From assembly GCF_034059295.1 (NCBI RefSeq), contig NZ_CP139141.1, positions 62,001-126,000 of the forward strand: a stretch of 64,000 bases of DNA, written 5' to 3'. This DNA comes from Pseudomonas sp. HR96. Lineage in GTDB: Bacteria > Pseudomonadota > Gammaproteobacteria > Pseudomonadales > Pseudomonadaceae. The notes under the pieces are model-generated. The model did not search any database and was not told where the DNA came from. It worked only from the letters and a program-made list of their open reading frames with translations. A program made the position numbers and the translations under genes. Below, one piece after another: positions 27,024 through 35,299 of this stretch; within the stretch, counting starts at the first letter, position 1; each line of letters begins with the position of its first letter.

Positions 27024-28271
27024 TTACTGGTCGTAGTACTTCTTGATGTCCTTGTCGGCCTTGTCGAAAGCGGCCAGCAGCAAAGCGCTGGTCTGGCTGA
27101 CATCCAGCCACGGCTTGGTGACTCGGGTGAACTTGCGCTTGAGGGTCAGCAACGAATCGACATCGGCGATGGTGCCAGCGGCAGCGGCGGATTCGTCGAT
27201 GCTCAACGCCAGGGACTGCCATACGAACCGCAGGTTCTCAAGCGCCACGCTGGCGTCGTTGACGACTATTTGCAGATTCCCCAACCGATACATCACGCTG
27301 ACCAGCGCGGTTTGCACGCCCTTCACCGCACTCAGCTGATCGAGCTCGCGCTCCTGGACCTTCATCAGCTCGTTGCGCTCCTTGCGCAGCTTGTCGGCCT
27401 TTACGCCGCCCACGATCCCGCCAATCGGGCCGAGCCAGGCGACTTTCTTGATCGCGCTGTTGACGGCAGCCCGATAGGCATTGTCCTTGGCCTTGATCTG
27501 CTCGGCGCGCTCGTCGATCGAAGTTTGCAGCGCCGCCAGCCCGGGCTCGGCGATCTTGTCGACCACCAGCTGCTTCTTGAGGGCAATCGCTGGCTGCACG
27601 TCATCGTTCAAGTCGTCGGTATAGTCGGTCACCCGCCGCAGCAGGTCCTGGGTGGTGCGCTGCTGGCCCTCGATGCTGGTTTTGAGCTCCCTCAGCATCT
27701 GCGTCAGCTCACCTTGGGTGTGCGCTTGCGACCAGGCTTCCATGCGCAACTGCGGGTGACGTTCCAGATTGAAGTTGTACCCTTCGGCGGAGAGCGCCTT
27801 GAGGGTCGCAGGCTTTCGCGAGGGATTGTCGGCGAAGCGCACATTGACCTCGTCGAGGATGTCCAGCAAGGACTCCTGGAACGTCGCCATGGTCCCGGAA
27901 AACAGCTGCAGCCCGCTTGCAGTAGAGCGGATATCGCGCCTGAGGGGCGCCCAGCCGCCGGCGTGCGCATGAATCATCTGGAAGGTCGCCAGGAAGTCCG
28001 CAGGCATCAGCCCGGGACCTGCATTGACGGCCTTGCCGAGGTACGCGTTGACGCTGGCAGGGGTCACCGGCAAAGCCCGCGCCGCCAGTTCGTATTTGCG
28101 AAAATTGACGATCTGCTGGGCCGTGAGGATCAGGCCCGGAGTATCGTCTTCAGTGATATCGACCCCTTCCAATGACCCCTGCAGAAACAGGGCGCTGCTG
28201 AAATAGGCGTTGTCCTCGCTGCTGGGGGGGCCGGGCAGCAGGTCGAATTCCTTGATTGTGCCATGCAACAT
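27024..28271 (-). CDS. xaxA: Alpha-xenorhabdolysin-like binary toxin, subunit A (XaxA-like)
   Basis: The 415-residue protein follows the XaxA pattern: 'GLILTAQQIVNFRKYELAARALP' (46-68), 'FLATFQMIHAHAGGWAPLRRDI' (93-114), 'LQLFSGTMATF', a short hydrophobic tongue in the helical bundle (277-290, VAWLGPIGGIVGGV) followed by KADKLRKERNEL, and a C-terminal 'TKPWLDVSQTSALLL' (385-399). XaxA-type proteins are ClyA-like alpha-pore-forming toxins that bind host membranes and recruit XaxB. No signal peptide is seen, so release is by lysis or another route. GGAAGG lies 8 bases before the ATG at 28271. The radical SAM gene upstream on the same strand is 104 bp away. Confidence 0.88.
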   Translation of the reverse strand: MLHGTIKEFDLLPGPPSSEDNAYFSSALFLQGSLEGVDITEDDTPGLILTAQQIVNFRKYELAARALPVTPASVNAYLGKAVNAGPGLMPADFLATFQMIHAHAGGWAPLRRDIRSTASGLQLFSGTMATFQESLLDILDEVNVRFADNPSRKPATLKALSAEGYNFNLERHPQLRMEAWSQAHTQGELTQMLRELKTSIEGQQRTTQDLLRRVTDYTDDLNDDVQPAIALKKQLVVDKIAEPGLAALQTSIDERAEQIKAKDNAYRAAVNSAIKKVAWLGPIGGIVGGVKADKLRKERNELMKVQERELDQLSAVKGVQTALVSVMYRLGNLQIVVNDASVALENLRFVWQSLALSIDESAAAAGTIADVDSLLTLKRKFTRVTKPWLDVSQTSALLLAAFDKADKDIKKYYDQ

Positions 28272-28375
28272 GAGCGTTACCTTCCGTGGTGCGTTTGTGG
28301 AAGGACGATCATTGCGCGGCGGGGTCGAGGCCCCCATCGGACTGATTCTGCGGCGCGTGTAGGAAAAAGCCCGCG

Positions 28376-29434
28376 CTACAGTAGGCTCATCTGTTGGCCC
28401 GGCGGTGCGAACAGCGAGCAGTCAAGGTTGTAACCTTCGCGTTTTTGCAGGTCGTGCTTGCGCAACGCGCGGGAGAAACGCTGCGCCAGCAGCTCGGCGA
28501 AAATACCCTCGCCGCGCATGCGCACGCCGAAACGGCTGTCGTAGAGCTGGCCACCACGGCTCTGGCGCACCAGGCTGAGCACATGCTCGGCTCGCTGAGG
28601 GTAATGGGCATGCAGCCATTCCTCGAACAGCGGCGCCACCTCCAGCGGCAGGCGCAGCATCATGTAGTTGGCACTCTGCGCTCCTGCCGCGCTGGCCTCG
28701 GCCACCAGGTGCTCGAGCTCATGGTCGTTGATCATGGGAATCATCGGCGAGCACAGCACACCCACCGGCACCCCAGCCTCGCTCAGCACTCGCACGGCCC
28801 GCAGTCGCGCCCTGGGCGCCGCCGCACGCGGCTCGAGGATGCGCTTGAGCTCGTCGTCGAGGGTGGTCAGGCTGATCATCACCTTGACCAGGCGCAGCCG
28901 GGCCAGCTGCACCAGCAGGTCGAGATCACGTAGCACCAACGAGCCCTTGGTGACGATGGTCACCGGGTGGCGATAGCGCAACAGCACCTCCAGCAACCCA
29001 CGCGTCAGCCTGTGTTCGCGCTCGATCGGCTGGTAGGGGTCGGTGTTGGCGCCGAGGTTGATCGGTGCGCACTGGTAGCCACGCTTGCTCAGTTGCTCCT
29101 CGAGCAGGCTGACGGCATTGGTCTTGGCGATCAGTCGGGTTTCGAAGTCCAGGCCGGGGGACATGTCCCAATAGGCATGGCTGGGCCGGGCAAAGCAGTA
29201 GATACAGCCGTGTTCACAGCCGCGGTAGGGATTGATCGAGCGATCAAAGGGGATATCCGGGGAAGTGTTGCGGGAAATGATGCTCTTCGCCGTTTCCAGG
29301 ATCACCTCGGTGCCCTGGGTCAAAGGCACCTCCTGAAACCAACCGTCGTCTTCGGCCACCGAACGCTGGGCAACGAAGCGATTGTGCGGGTTGCTGGCGG
29401 TGCCGCGACCACGTGGCGGGAGTGGCGAAGACAT
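28376..29434 (-). CDS. Radical SAM protein, PA0069/Rv2578c family (SOS-controlled)
   Basis: The 352-residue protein has the Cys73-x3-Cys77-x2-Cys80 4Fe-4S motif (RGCEHGCIYC), then 'INLGANTDPYQPIE' and 'KVMISLTTLDDELKRILEPRAAAPRARL', features of the spore photoproduct lyase-like radical SAM group. The substrate is unknown; DNA repair is inferred from a perfect LexA box 20 bp upstream (29454-29469) and from memory that PA0069 belongs to the P. aeruginosa LexA regulon. It is cytosolic. The toxin genes follow in the same direction without an obvious terminator. Confidence 0.9.
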   Translation of the reverse strand: MSSPLPPRGRGTASNPHNRFVAQRSVAEDDGWFQEVPLTQGTEVILETAKSIISRNTSPDIPFDRSINPYRGCEHGCIYCFARPSHAYWDMSPGLDFETRLIAKTNAVSLLEEQLSKRGYQCAPINLGANTDPYQPIEREHRLTRGLLEVLLRYRHPVTIVTKGSLVLRDLDLLVQLARLRLVKVMISLTTLDDELKRILEPRAAAPRARLRAVRVLSEAGVPVGVLCSPMIPMINDHELEHLVAEASAAGAQSANYMMLRLPLEVAPLFEEWLHAHYPQRAEHVLSLVRQSRGGQLYDSRFGVRMRGEGIFAELLAQRFSRALRKHDLQKREGYNLDCSLFAPPGQQMSLL

Positions 29435-29453
29435 GACGGCGAGCCCTTGATAG

Positions 29454-29469
29454 CTGTATTTATATACAG
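29454..29469. promoter_or_regulatory. LexA (SOS) box
   Basis: CTGTATTTATATACAG has the full CTG-N10-CAG form with an AT-rich centre, matching the gamma-proteobacterial LexA consensus. It sits 20 bp upstream of the radical SAM start, positioned to block its promoter. Confidence 0.92.
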
Positions 29470-29504
29470 TACAGCAGCTCGCCCAGTTTGCCTAGTGACC
29501 TTGG

Positions 29505-31511
29505 TCAGCGCACAGGTGTCGCGATGCCGAAAGTTTGCAGCAGAGCCTGGCTGTCAGGCCTGGAGCGGGTGAATGATTCGATAAGGTCAGCGACCGGTCG
29601 CGTCCCTCCCGGCGCCAGAATCAGTTCGCGCAGCTGCATGCCGGCCTCGGCCGACAGCACACCCTCGCGCCTGAAGCGCTGGAACAGATGCTCAGCCAGC
29701 ACCCGGGACCAAACATAGGTGTAATACCCGCCGGCGTACTCGTCGCTGGAAAACAGATGCGCGAAGCGCTGGATATGCTGAACATAGGCAGGCGTACCCA
29801 GTACCTCGACAGGTGCCAGCACCGCCTGGGCTAGCTCGGCGGGATCGAAGGCGTCGCTGCGCGCGTGCAGCCGATAGTCGAGCAGCGCGAGCTGCAGCTG
29901 CTGCAAAAAATCCATGGCGCTGAAGCGGCTTTCGGCCGTCACTGCTTGGCTCACTGCAGCGCTGTTCGAAGCTCCGCTGAACAGCACCAAGCTGTCGGGC
30001 AACAGCGCCCATTGCTCGAACAAGGTGCTGGTAAACTCGATTGCGTCCTCGGCCAGGCCCTTACCGCCGGCCACGCTGCCATAATCCACGCGGGTAAGGA
30101 CATGCTGCAACCCATGACCAAACTCATGCAAAAGCGACTTCAGCTCGCGCAAGCCAAGGGAGGTGGGGTACAGCTCGCTGCCGCCGAGCAACTCGCAGCT
30201 GAGGAGGGCGGCCGGCAGTTGCAGGCGACCGTCGGCAAAGCGGTGGCGGTCGCACAAGGCTTCCATCCAGGCGCCCGGTCGCTTATCGGCCCGGGCCAGG
30301 AGGTCGAAGTAGAGGTGGCCAAGGGATTCGCCTCCCTCTATCAGCTCATAGACCAGAACATCGCTGTGCCAGACCGGCACGTCTGGACGTGGCAATAGTT
30401 CCACGTGGAACAATCTCAAGGTAAGCGCCTGCACACCTTCAAGCACTTGGGTCAGGGGAAAGAATTGACGCAACGCGCGATCGGTGAAGCCGTAATGGGC
30501 CTGGCAATACTTCTCCTGGTAGTAGTCCAGGTCCCAAGGTTGCAGCGGCGGCGCGCCAACCCATTCTGCCAGCTCGGTCAGTTCATCGAGCTCCTCGATG
30601 GCGACCGGGCGAATCTGGGCAATCAGCTCCAGTAAAAAGCTTTCGACCTCTTCATGGCTGTCAAACATGCGCGTGACCATGGCCCTGGAGGCGTAGTGCG
30701 CATGACCGGAAAGTGTCGCCAGCTCGCTCCTTAACCGCAGTACTTCGCGGACCACTGGAGCGTTATCCCATGGTGGCGTGCAGGCTTGGAAATGCCAGGC
30801 GCGATAGATCTCTTCACGCAGCTGGCGATTGTGCAGCTGTTGCAGCAGTGCCTGTACCTGGGGGAATTCGAGTGTAATCAGCCAGCCATCCCGGCCCTGC
30901 AGGCGTGCATTTTCCGCCAGGGTGAACAGCATTGCCGGTGACGCCCCGGCAAGCGCGGACGCATCGCTGACATGCCGGGTCCAGGCGCCTTGAGCTTGAG
31001 TCAGGTTGTAGCCGTATTGGCGGTACTGGAGATCAAGGTGGTGTTCGATCTGCAGCTGACGGCGTTGCAGGGCGGCATCGAAACCTATCCCGGCCAGACG
31101 CGCATCGCGCAGTGCCAGCTCCAGGGCTGCCCGCTGGGTCGGGTCGAGATCCCCAGCGGCCACCTGCTGCAGGCGCAGCAAGGCACCGTGCAGGCTGTTG
31201 TTGTGTCTGAGGGCCAGTTGATAGGACTGCAGCCGCTCGTTGCACTGCTGATACTGCTCGGCAAAGGCCTCGTCAGCGTCGTTGGCCAGGCGATAGATCG
31301 TTTGTTCCACGTTGAGCAGGCGCTGGTGCATGTCTTCCAGCGGCTGCATGAGGCCGGCGAAGGTGGGGTGAGCGAGTTGCCCGGGAAGGAAGCCGGCGAG
31401 CTGGCGCAGGTTGGCTTCCAGCACATGGGTGATAGCCGGCACCACATGTTCGGGGCGAATGGCGTCATAGGGTGGCAGCACCCAAGGTTGGAGCAGGGGA
31501 TTGTCGTTCAT
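29505..31511 (-). CDS. Second M3-family oligopeptidase (diverged PrlC paralogue)
   Basis: A 668-residue zinc peptidase with catalytic HEFGH (His462-Glu463-x2-His466) and a third-ligand Glu in 'AEDAIEFTS'. The C-terminal 'EYAGGYYTYVWSRVLAEHLFQRF' matches the family substrate-binding Tyr block. It is full length but diverged from the prlC product encoded 2 kb upstream (clear identity only around motifs). M3 enzymes cut short peptides in the cytosol, including signal peptide remnants. An active paralogue is expected from the intact motifs. The ATG at 31511 is chosen to match M3 N-termini (NPLLQPW...). Confidence 0.9.
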   Translation of the reverse strand: MNDNPLLQPWVLPPYDAIRPEHVVPAITHVLEANLRQLAGFLPGQLAHPTFAGLMQPLEDMHQRLLNVEQTIYRLANDADEAFAEQYQQCNERLQSYQLALRHNNSLHGALLRLQQVAAGDLDPTQRAALELALRDARLAGIGFDAALQRRQLQIEHHLDLQYRQYGYNLTQAQGAWTRHVSDASALAGASPAMLFTLAENARLQGRDGWLITLEFPQVQALLQQLHNRQLREEIYRAWHFQACTPPWDNAPVVREVLRLRSELATLSGHAHYASRAMVTRMFDSHEEVESFLLELIAQIRPVAIEELDELTELAEWVGAPPLQPWDLDYYQEKYCQAHYGFTDRALRQFFPLTQVLEGVQALTLRLFHVELLPRPDVPVWHSDVLVYELIEGGESLGHLYFDLLARADKRPGAWMEALCDRHRFADGRLQLPAALLSCELLGGSELYPTSLGLRELKSLLHEFGHGLQHVLTRVDYGSVAGGKGLAEDAIEFTSTLFEQWALLPDSLVLFSGASNSAAVSQAVTAESRFSAMDFLQQLQLALLDYRLHARSDAFDPAELAQAVLAPVEVLGTPAYVQHIQRFAHLFSSDEYAGGYYTYVWSRVLAEHLFQRFRREGVLSAEAGMQLRELILAPGGTRPVADLIESFTRSRPDSQALLQTFGIATPVR

Positions 31512-31594
31512 CGTGATACCGCAGAAAGCGTCGGGGAAGAGGCCATTCTCACGGTGCCAACTGGCGCGCACGGCATAAGCATGTAGCGCAATGC

Positions 31595-31620
31595 GAAACC
31601 CCGTCAGGCGACGGGGTTTC
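31595..31620. terminator. Hairpin terminator between zinc ribbon and second M3 gene
   Basis: A perfect 11-bp stem (GAAACCCCGTC/GACGGGGTTTC) ends in TTTC on either strand. It lies 5 bases after the zinc-ribbon stop and separates prlC-zinc ribbon from the second peptidase. Confidence 0.7.
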
Positions 31621-31625
31621 GGGAC

Positions 31626-31901
31626 TCACTCGGTGGGCTTTTTCAACTTCGGGTTGGGGAAGAACTGCACCGTCTGCACCTTGGGGTCGGCGACCCGGGG
31701 CGCCGCGTGGTTGACCCGCGTGATCAGCTCGCTGGGCACTGACTGACCCTGGGCGTTGAGCGTGTCGCTATAACCACAGGCCACGCATTGACGGTGCGGC
31801 ACGTCGTCCACACTCCACATCATCAGCTTGTCCGGCTCACTGCACGCTGGGCAGACCGCCCCGGCGATGAAGCGCTTCTTGGTCACGACGGGGCCACTCA
31901 T
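31626..31901 (-). CDS. YheV-type zinc-ribbon protein
   Basis: The 91-residue protein begins 'SGPVVTKKRFIAGAVCPACSEPDKL' and has two Cys pairs (CPAC and CVAC), a likely zinc ribbon, in the DUF2387/YheV pattern. The C-terminus is Pro/Lys-rich. Its start overlaps the prlC stop (ATGA), so the two are translationally coupled, as in other pseudomonads (PA0067-PA0068). Function is unknown. Confidence 0.85.
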   Translation of the reverse strand: MSGPVVTKKRFIAGAVCPACSEPDKLMMWSVDDVPHRQCVACGYSDTLNAQGQSVPSELITRVNHAAPRVADPKVQTVQFFPNPKLKKPTE

Positions 31902-33949
31902 GCTGCCGCGTCCTCACTCAGACCGCTGTGGCGCAGCAGCGCATCAATCGAAGGCTCGCGGCCACGGAAGTCGACGAACAGCACCATCGGGGCCTGGGAC
32001 CCACCGCGCGCCAGAATCGCCTCACGGAAGGCCCGGCCAGTGTCGCCATTGAGCACGCCGTCTTCCTCGAACTTGGAGAAGGCATCGGCAGACAGCACTT
32101 CGGCCCACTTGTAGCTGTAGTAGCCCGCCGCATAGCCGCCGGCAAAGATGTGCGCAAAGCTGTTGGGGAAGCGGTTGTAGGCCGGTGGGCGCATCACCGA
32201 GACCTCGTCGCGCACGCCTTCGAGCACCTGCAGCGCGGTACGGCCATCGCCATGGGTGGCGTGCATCTCGAAATCGAACAGGGAGAATTCGATCTGCCGC
32301 ACCATCATCAGACCGGACTGGAAATTCTTCGCCGCGAGCATTTTCTCCAGCAGGTCCTGGGGCAGCGCCTCGCCGGTTTCATAGTGTCCGGAGATCAGCG
32401 CCAGGCCTTCGGGCTCCCAGCACCAGTTTTCCATGAACTGACTTGGCAGCTCCACGGCATCCCAGGCCACGCCATTGATGCCCGACACGCCGGCGTGCTC
32501 GACTCGGGTCAGCAGGTGATGCAGGCCATGGCCGAACTCGTGGAACAGGGTGGTGACCTCGTCGTGGGTGAGCAGGGCGGGCTTGCCGGCATCGGCCGGG
32601 GTGAAATTGCACACCAGGTTGGCCACCGGGCTTTGCAGCACGCCGTCGGCCGTGCGCCGACGATCGCGGGCGCCGTCCATCCAGGCGCCGCCGCGCTTGT
32701 TGGCGCGGGCATAGAGGTCGAAGAAGAAGCGGCCGACGTGTTGGCCGTTTTCCTTGATCTCGAACAGGCGGACATCCGGGTGCCAGCTGTCGAAACCCTT
32801 CTGCTCGGTGATCTCGATGCCATACAGGCGCTGCACGATGGCAAACAAACCGCCGAGCACCTTGTCGATCGGGAAGTAGGCGCGCAGTGCCTCCTGAGAG
32901 ACGCTGTAACGCTGCTCACGGAGTTTCTCCCCGTAGAAGCCGCTGTCCCAGCTCTGCAAGTCGGCGCAGCCCTGTTCGGCGGCATAGATGCGCAGCTGCT
33001 GCAGGTCCCGGGTGGCGAATGGCTTGCTGCGCTGAGCCAGGTCGCGCAGGAAAGTCAGCACCTGGGTGCTGGACTCGGCCATCTTGGTGGCCAGGCTGAG
33101 CTCGGCGAAGTTGGCGAAGCCCAGCAGCTGCGCCAGCTCCTGGCGCAGGTCGAGGATTTCGTTCATCACCGGGCCGTTGTCGTTCTGCCCGGCATTGGGC
33201 CCCTGGTCCGAGGCACGGGTGCAGTAGGCGGCATAGACTTCTTCGCGCAGCGCGCGGTCGGTGGCATAGGTCATCACCGCGTAGTAGCTGGGGAATTCCA
33301 GGGTGATCAACCAACCACCGAGGCCCTTGGCCTGGGCGGCCACGGCCATCTGCGCCTTGGCCGATTCGGTCAGGCCGAGCAGGGCGGTTTCGTCGGTGAC
33401 GTGCTTGGTCCAGGCCTGGGTGGCGTCCAGCAGCTGGTTGGAAAAGCGGCTGCCCAGTTCCGACAGCTTGCTCTGCACTTCGGCATAGCGCTTCTGCTGC
33501 TCGGGAGGCAAGTCAATGCCGGACAGGCGGAAATCGCGCAGCGAATGCTCCAGAATAGTCTTTTGGCCGATGTCGAAGCTTGCTGCCTCAGGGCTGGCGG
33601 CCAGGGCTTCGAACGCCTGGAACAGCGCACGGTTCTGGCCCATCTCGGTTGAATAGGCGCTCAGCGCGGGCAGGCAGGCCTCATAGGCGCTGCGCAGCTC
33701 GGCGCTGTTGCACACCGCGTTGAGGTGGCTCACCGGGCTCCAGGCAGCGCCCAGGCGGTCATTGAGCTCGTCCATGGCCAGCACCAGGCCAGCCCAGCTA
33801 GGCTGCTGGCCCTGGGTTTCGAGCAGGCGGGCAATGGCCGCGCGGTTGTCGGCAAGGATCTGTTCGATAGCCGGCTGCACGTGCTCGGCACGGATCGCCG
33901 AGAAGGGGGGCAGGTCATAGGACTGCAGTAGCGGGTTGTTCGCGCTCAC
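31898..33949 (-). CDS. prlC: Oligopeptidase A
   Basis: The 683-residue cytosolic zinc metallopeptidase (M3) has HEFGH at 470-474 and the third-ligand Glu at 500 (WDAVELPSQ), and the C-terminal 'FAGGYAAGYYSYKWAEVLSADAF'. It degrades short peptides including cleaved signal peptides. The GTG start at 33949 is chosen since AAGGTG lies 8 bases upstream and PrlC proteins begin (V/M)SANNPLLQ; the longer frame adds 12 unlikely residues. Coupled to the zinc-ribbon gene. Confidence 0.95.
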   Translation of the reverse strand: MSANNPLLQSYDLPPFSAIRAEHVQPAIEQILADNRAAIARLLETQGQQPSWAGLVLAMDELNDRLGAAWSPVSHLNAVCNSAELRSAYEACLPALSAYSTEMGQNRALFQAFEALAASPEAASFDIGQKTILEHSLRDFRLSGIDLPPEQQKRYAEVQSKLSELGSRFSNQLLDATQAWTKHVTDETALLGLTESAKAQMAVAAQAKGLGGWLITLEFPSYYAVMTYATDRALREEVYAAYCTRASDQGPNAGQNDNGPVMNEILDLRQELAQLLGFANFAELSLATKMAESSTQVLTFLRDLAQRSKPFATRDLQQLRIYAAEQGCADLQSWDSGFYGEKLREQRYSVSQEALRAYFPIDKVLGGLFAIVQRLYGIEITEQKGFDSWHPDVRLFEIKENGQHVGRFFFDLYARANKRGGAWMDGARDRRRTADGVLQSPVANLVCNFTPADAGKPALLTHDEVTTLFHEFGHGLHHLLTRVEHAGVSGINGVAWDAVELPSQFMENWCWEPEGLALISGHYETGEALPQDLLEKMLAAKNFQSGLMMVRQIEFSLFDFEMHATHGDGRTALQVLEGVRDEVSVMRPPAYNRFPNSFAHIFAGGYAAGYYSYKWAEVLSADAFSKFEEDGVLNGDTGRAFREAILARGGSQAPMVLFVDFRGREPSIDALLRHSGLSEDAAA

Positions 33950-34039
33950 GGTTACGCACCTTGGCTTGGAGAAACACTGAGACATCTTAATTACAATCGA
34001 CTCTGACCGCAGCTATCAGTGCCAATGAGGAAAACTATT

Positions 34040-34591
34040 GTGGCAATTCGCAGCTTCCAGCAACACACCCCCATCCTCGGTGAACGGGTGTTCGTCGATC
34101 GTTCGGCCGTGGTGCTCGGCGATGTCGAGCTCGGCGCCGACAGCTCGGTGTGGCCGCTCACCGTCATTCGCGGCGACATGCAGCGCATCCGCATCGGCGC
34201 CCGCACCAGCGTGCAGGATGCCAGCGTGCTGCACATCACCCACGCCGGGCCGTTCAACCCGGACGGCTTTGCGTTGCTGATCGGCGACGACGTGACCATA
34301 GGCCACAAAGTCATGCTGCACGGCTGCACCCTGGGCAGCCGTATCCTGGTCGGCATGGGCAGCACGGTCATGGACGGCGCGGTGGTGGAAGACGACGTGA
34401 TCATCGGTGCCGGCAGCCTGGTGCCGCCGGGCAAGCGCCTGCAAAGCGGTTTTCTGTATGTCGGCAGCCCGGTCCGGCAGGCGCGCGCCCTGACCGACAA
34501 GGAGCGAAGCTTTTTCACCTACACTGCCGGCAACTACGTCAAGCTCAAGGACCAGCATCTGGCCGAAGGCTTTCACCAGGGACAGGATTGA
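34040..34591 (+). CDS. Gamma-carbonic anhydrase family protein
   Basis: The 183-residue protein is a left-handed beta-helix of hexapeptide repeats ('SAVVLGDVELGADSSVWPLTVIRGDM', 'VTIGHKVMLHGCTLGSRILVGMGSTVMDG'). The His in 'HITHAG' and in 'GHKVMLHGC' are the expected zinc ligands of the gamma-CA/YrdA group. A GTG start at 34040 is preferred, giving the usual MAIRSFQQHTP start with GAGGAAA upstream. It is divergent from prlC and forms an operon with the HAD gene (3-base gap). Activity is not proven for many members. Confidence 0.87.
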   Translation: MAIRSFQQHTPILGERVFVDRSAVVLGDVELGADSSVWPLTVIRGDMQRIRIGARTSVQDASVLHITHAGPFNPDGFALLIGDDVTIGHKVMLHGCTLGSRILVGMGSTVMDGAVVEDDVIIGAGSLVPPGKRLQSGFLYVGSPVRQARALTDKERSFFTYTAGNYVKLKDQHLAEGFHQGQD

Positions 34592-34594
34592 GCC

Positions 34595-35248
34595 ATGCAT
34601 CATGAAAACATTCTCTTCGACCTCGACGGTACGCTGACCGACCCGCGCGAGGGCATTACCCGGTCGATCCAGTATGCGTTGAGCAAGCTGGGCATCGACG
34701 AGCCGGACCTGGTCAAGCTTGAGCACTTCATCGGCCCGCCACTGCTAGAGGCCTTCATGCAAGCCTACGGCTTCGACGAGGCGCGCGCCTGGCAGGCGGT
34801 GAATTTCTACCGCGAGCGGTTCAAGGTCACCGGTCTGTATGAGAATGAGGTGTTCGAAGGCGTCATCGAACTGCTCGACCTGCTGCAACAGCAAGGCCGC
34901 CACCTGTATATCGCCACCTCCAAACCCTGGGAGTTTGCCCGCGAAATCGCCCGCCATTTCGATTTCGCGCGGCATTTCAAGATGATCTACGGCAGCGAGC
35001 TGGACGGCACCCGCAGCAACAAGGTCGAGCTGATTCGTCACCTGCTGGCGCAGGAGGGCCTGGACCCGGCCGAAACGCTGATGATCGGCGACCGCAAGCA
35101 CGACCTGATCGGCGCGCGGCTCAACGGGCTGGACTGCGTAGCGGTGGGTTACGGGTTTGGTGACCGCAACGAACTGGTGGCCGAGACCCCGACCTGGCAC
35201 TTCGACACGGTGGAGCAGCTGCGCTCGGCGTTCATGCTGGAAATGTAA
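34595..35248 (+). CDS. HAD-superfamily phosphatase (phosphoglycolate phosphatase-like)
   Basis: The 217-residue HAD protein has motif I 'FDLDGTLTDP', motif II 'YIATSKPWE', a motif III Lys region 'RSNKVEL' and motif IV 'MIGDRKHDLIGA'. The cap domain is of the C1 helical type. It hydrolyses a small phosphorylated metabolite; exact substrate is unknown. It follows the gamma-CA gene by 3 bases. Confidence 0.88.
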   Translation: MHHENILFDLDGTLTDPREGITRSIQYALSKLGIDEPDLVKLEHFIGPPLLEAFMQAYGFDEARAWQAVNFYRERFKVTGLYENEVFEGVIELLDLLQQQGRHLYIATSKPWEFAREIARHFDFARHFKMIYGSELDGTRSNKVELIRHLLAQEGLDPAETLMIGDRKHDLIGARLNGLDCVAVGYGFGDRNELVAETPTWHFDTVEQLRSAFMLEM

Positions 35249-35299
35249 GCGGGTTGCACGCCCAGGGTCGACGGGGCAGTGGCAACGGCGCCCCAGCTT

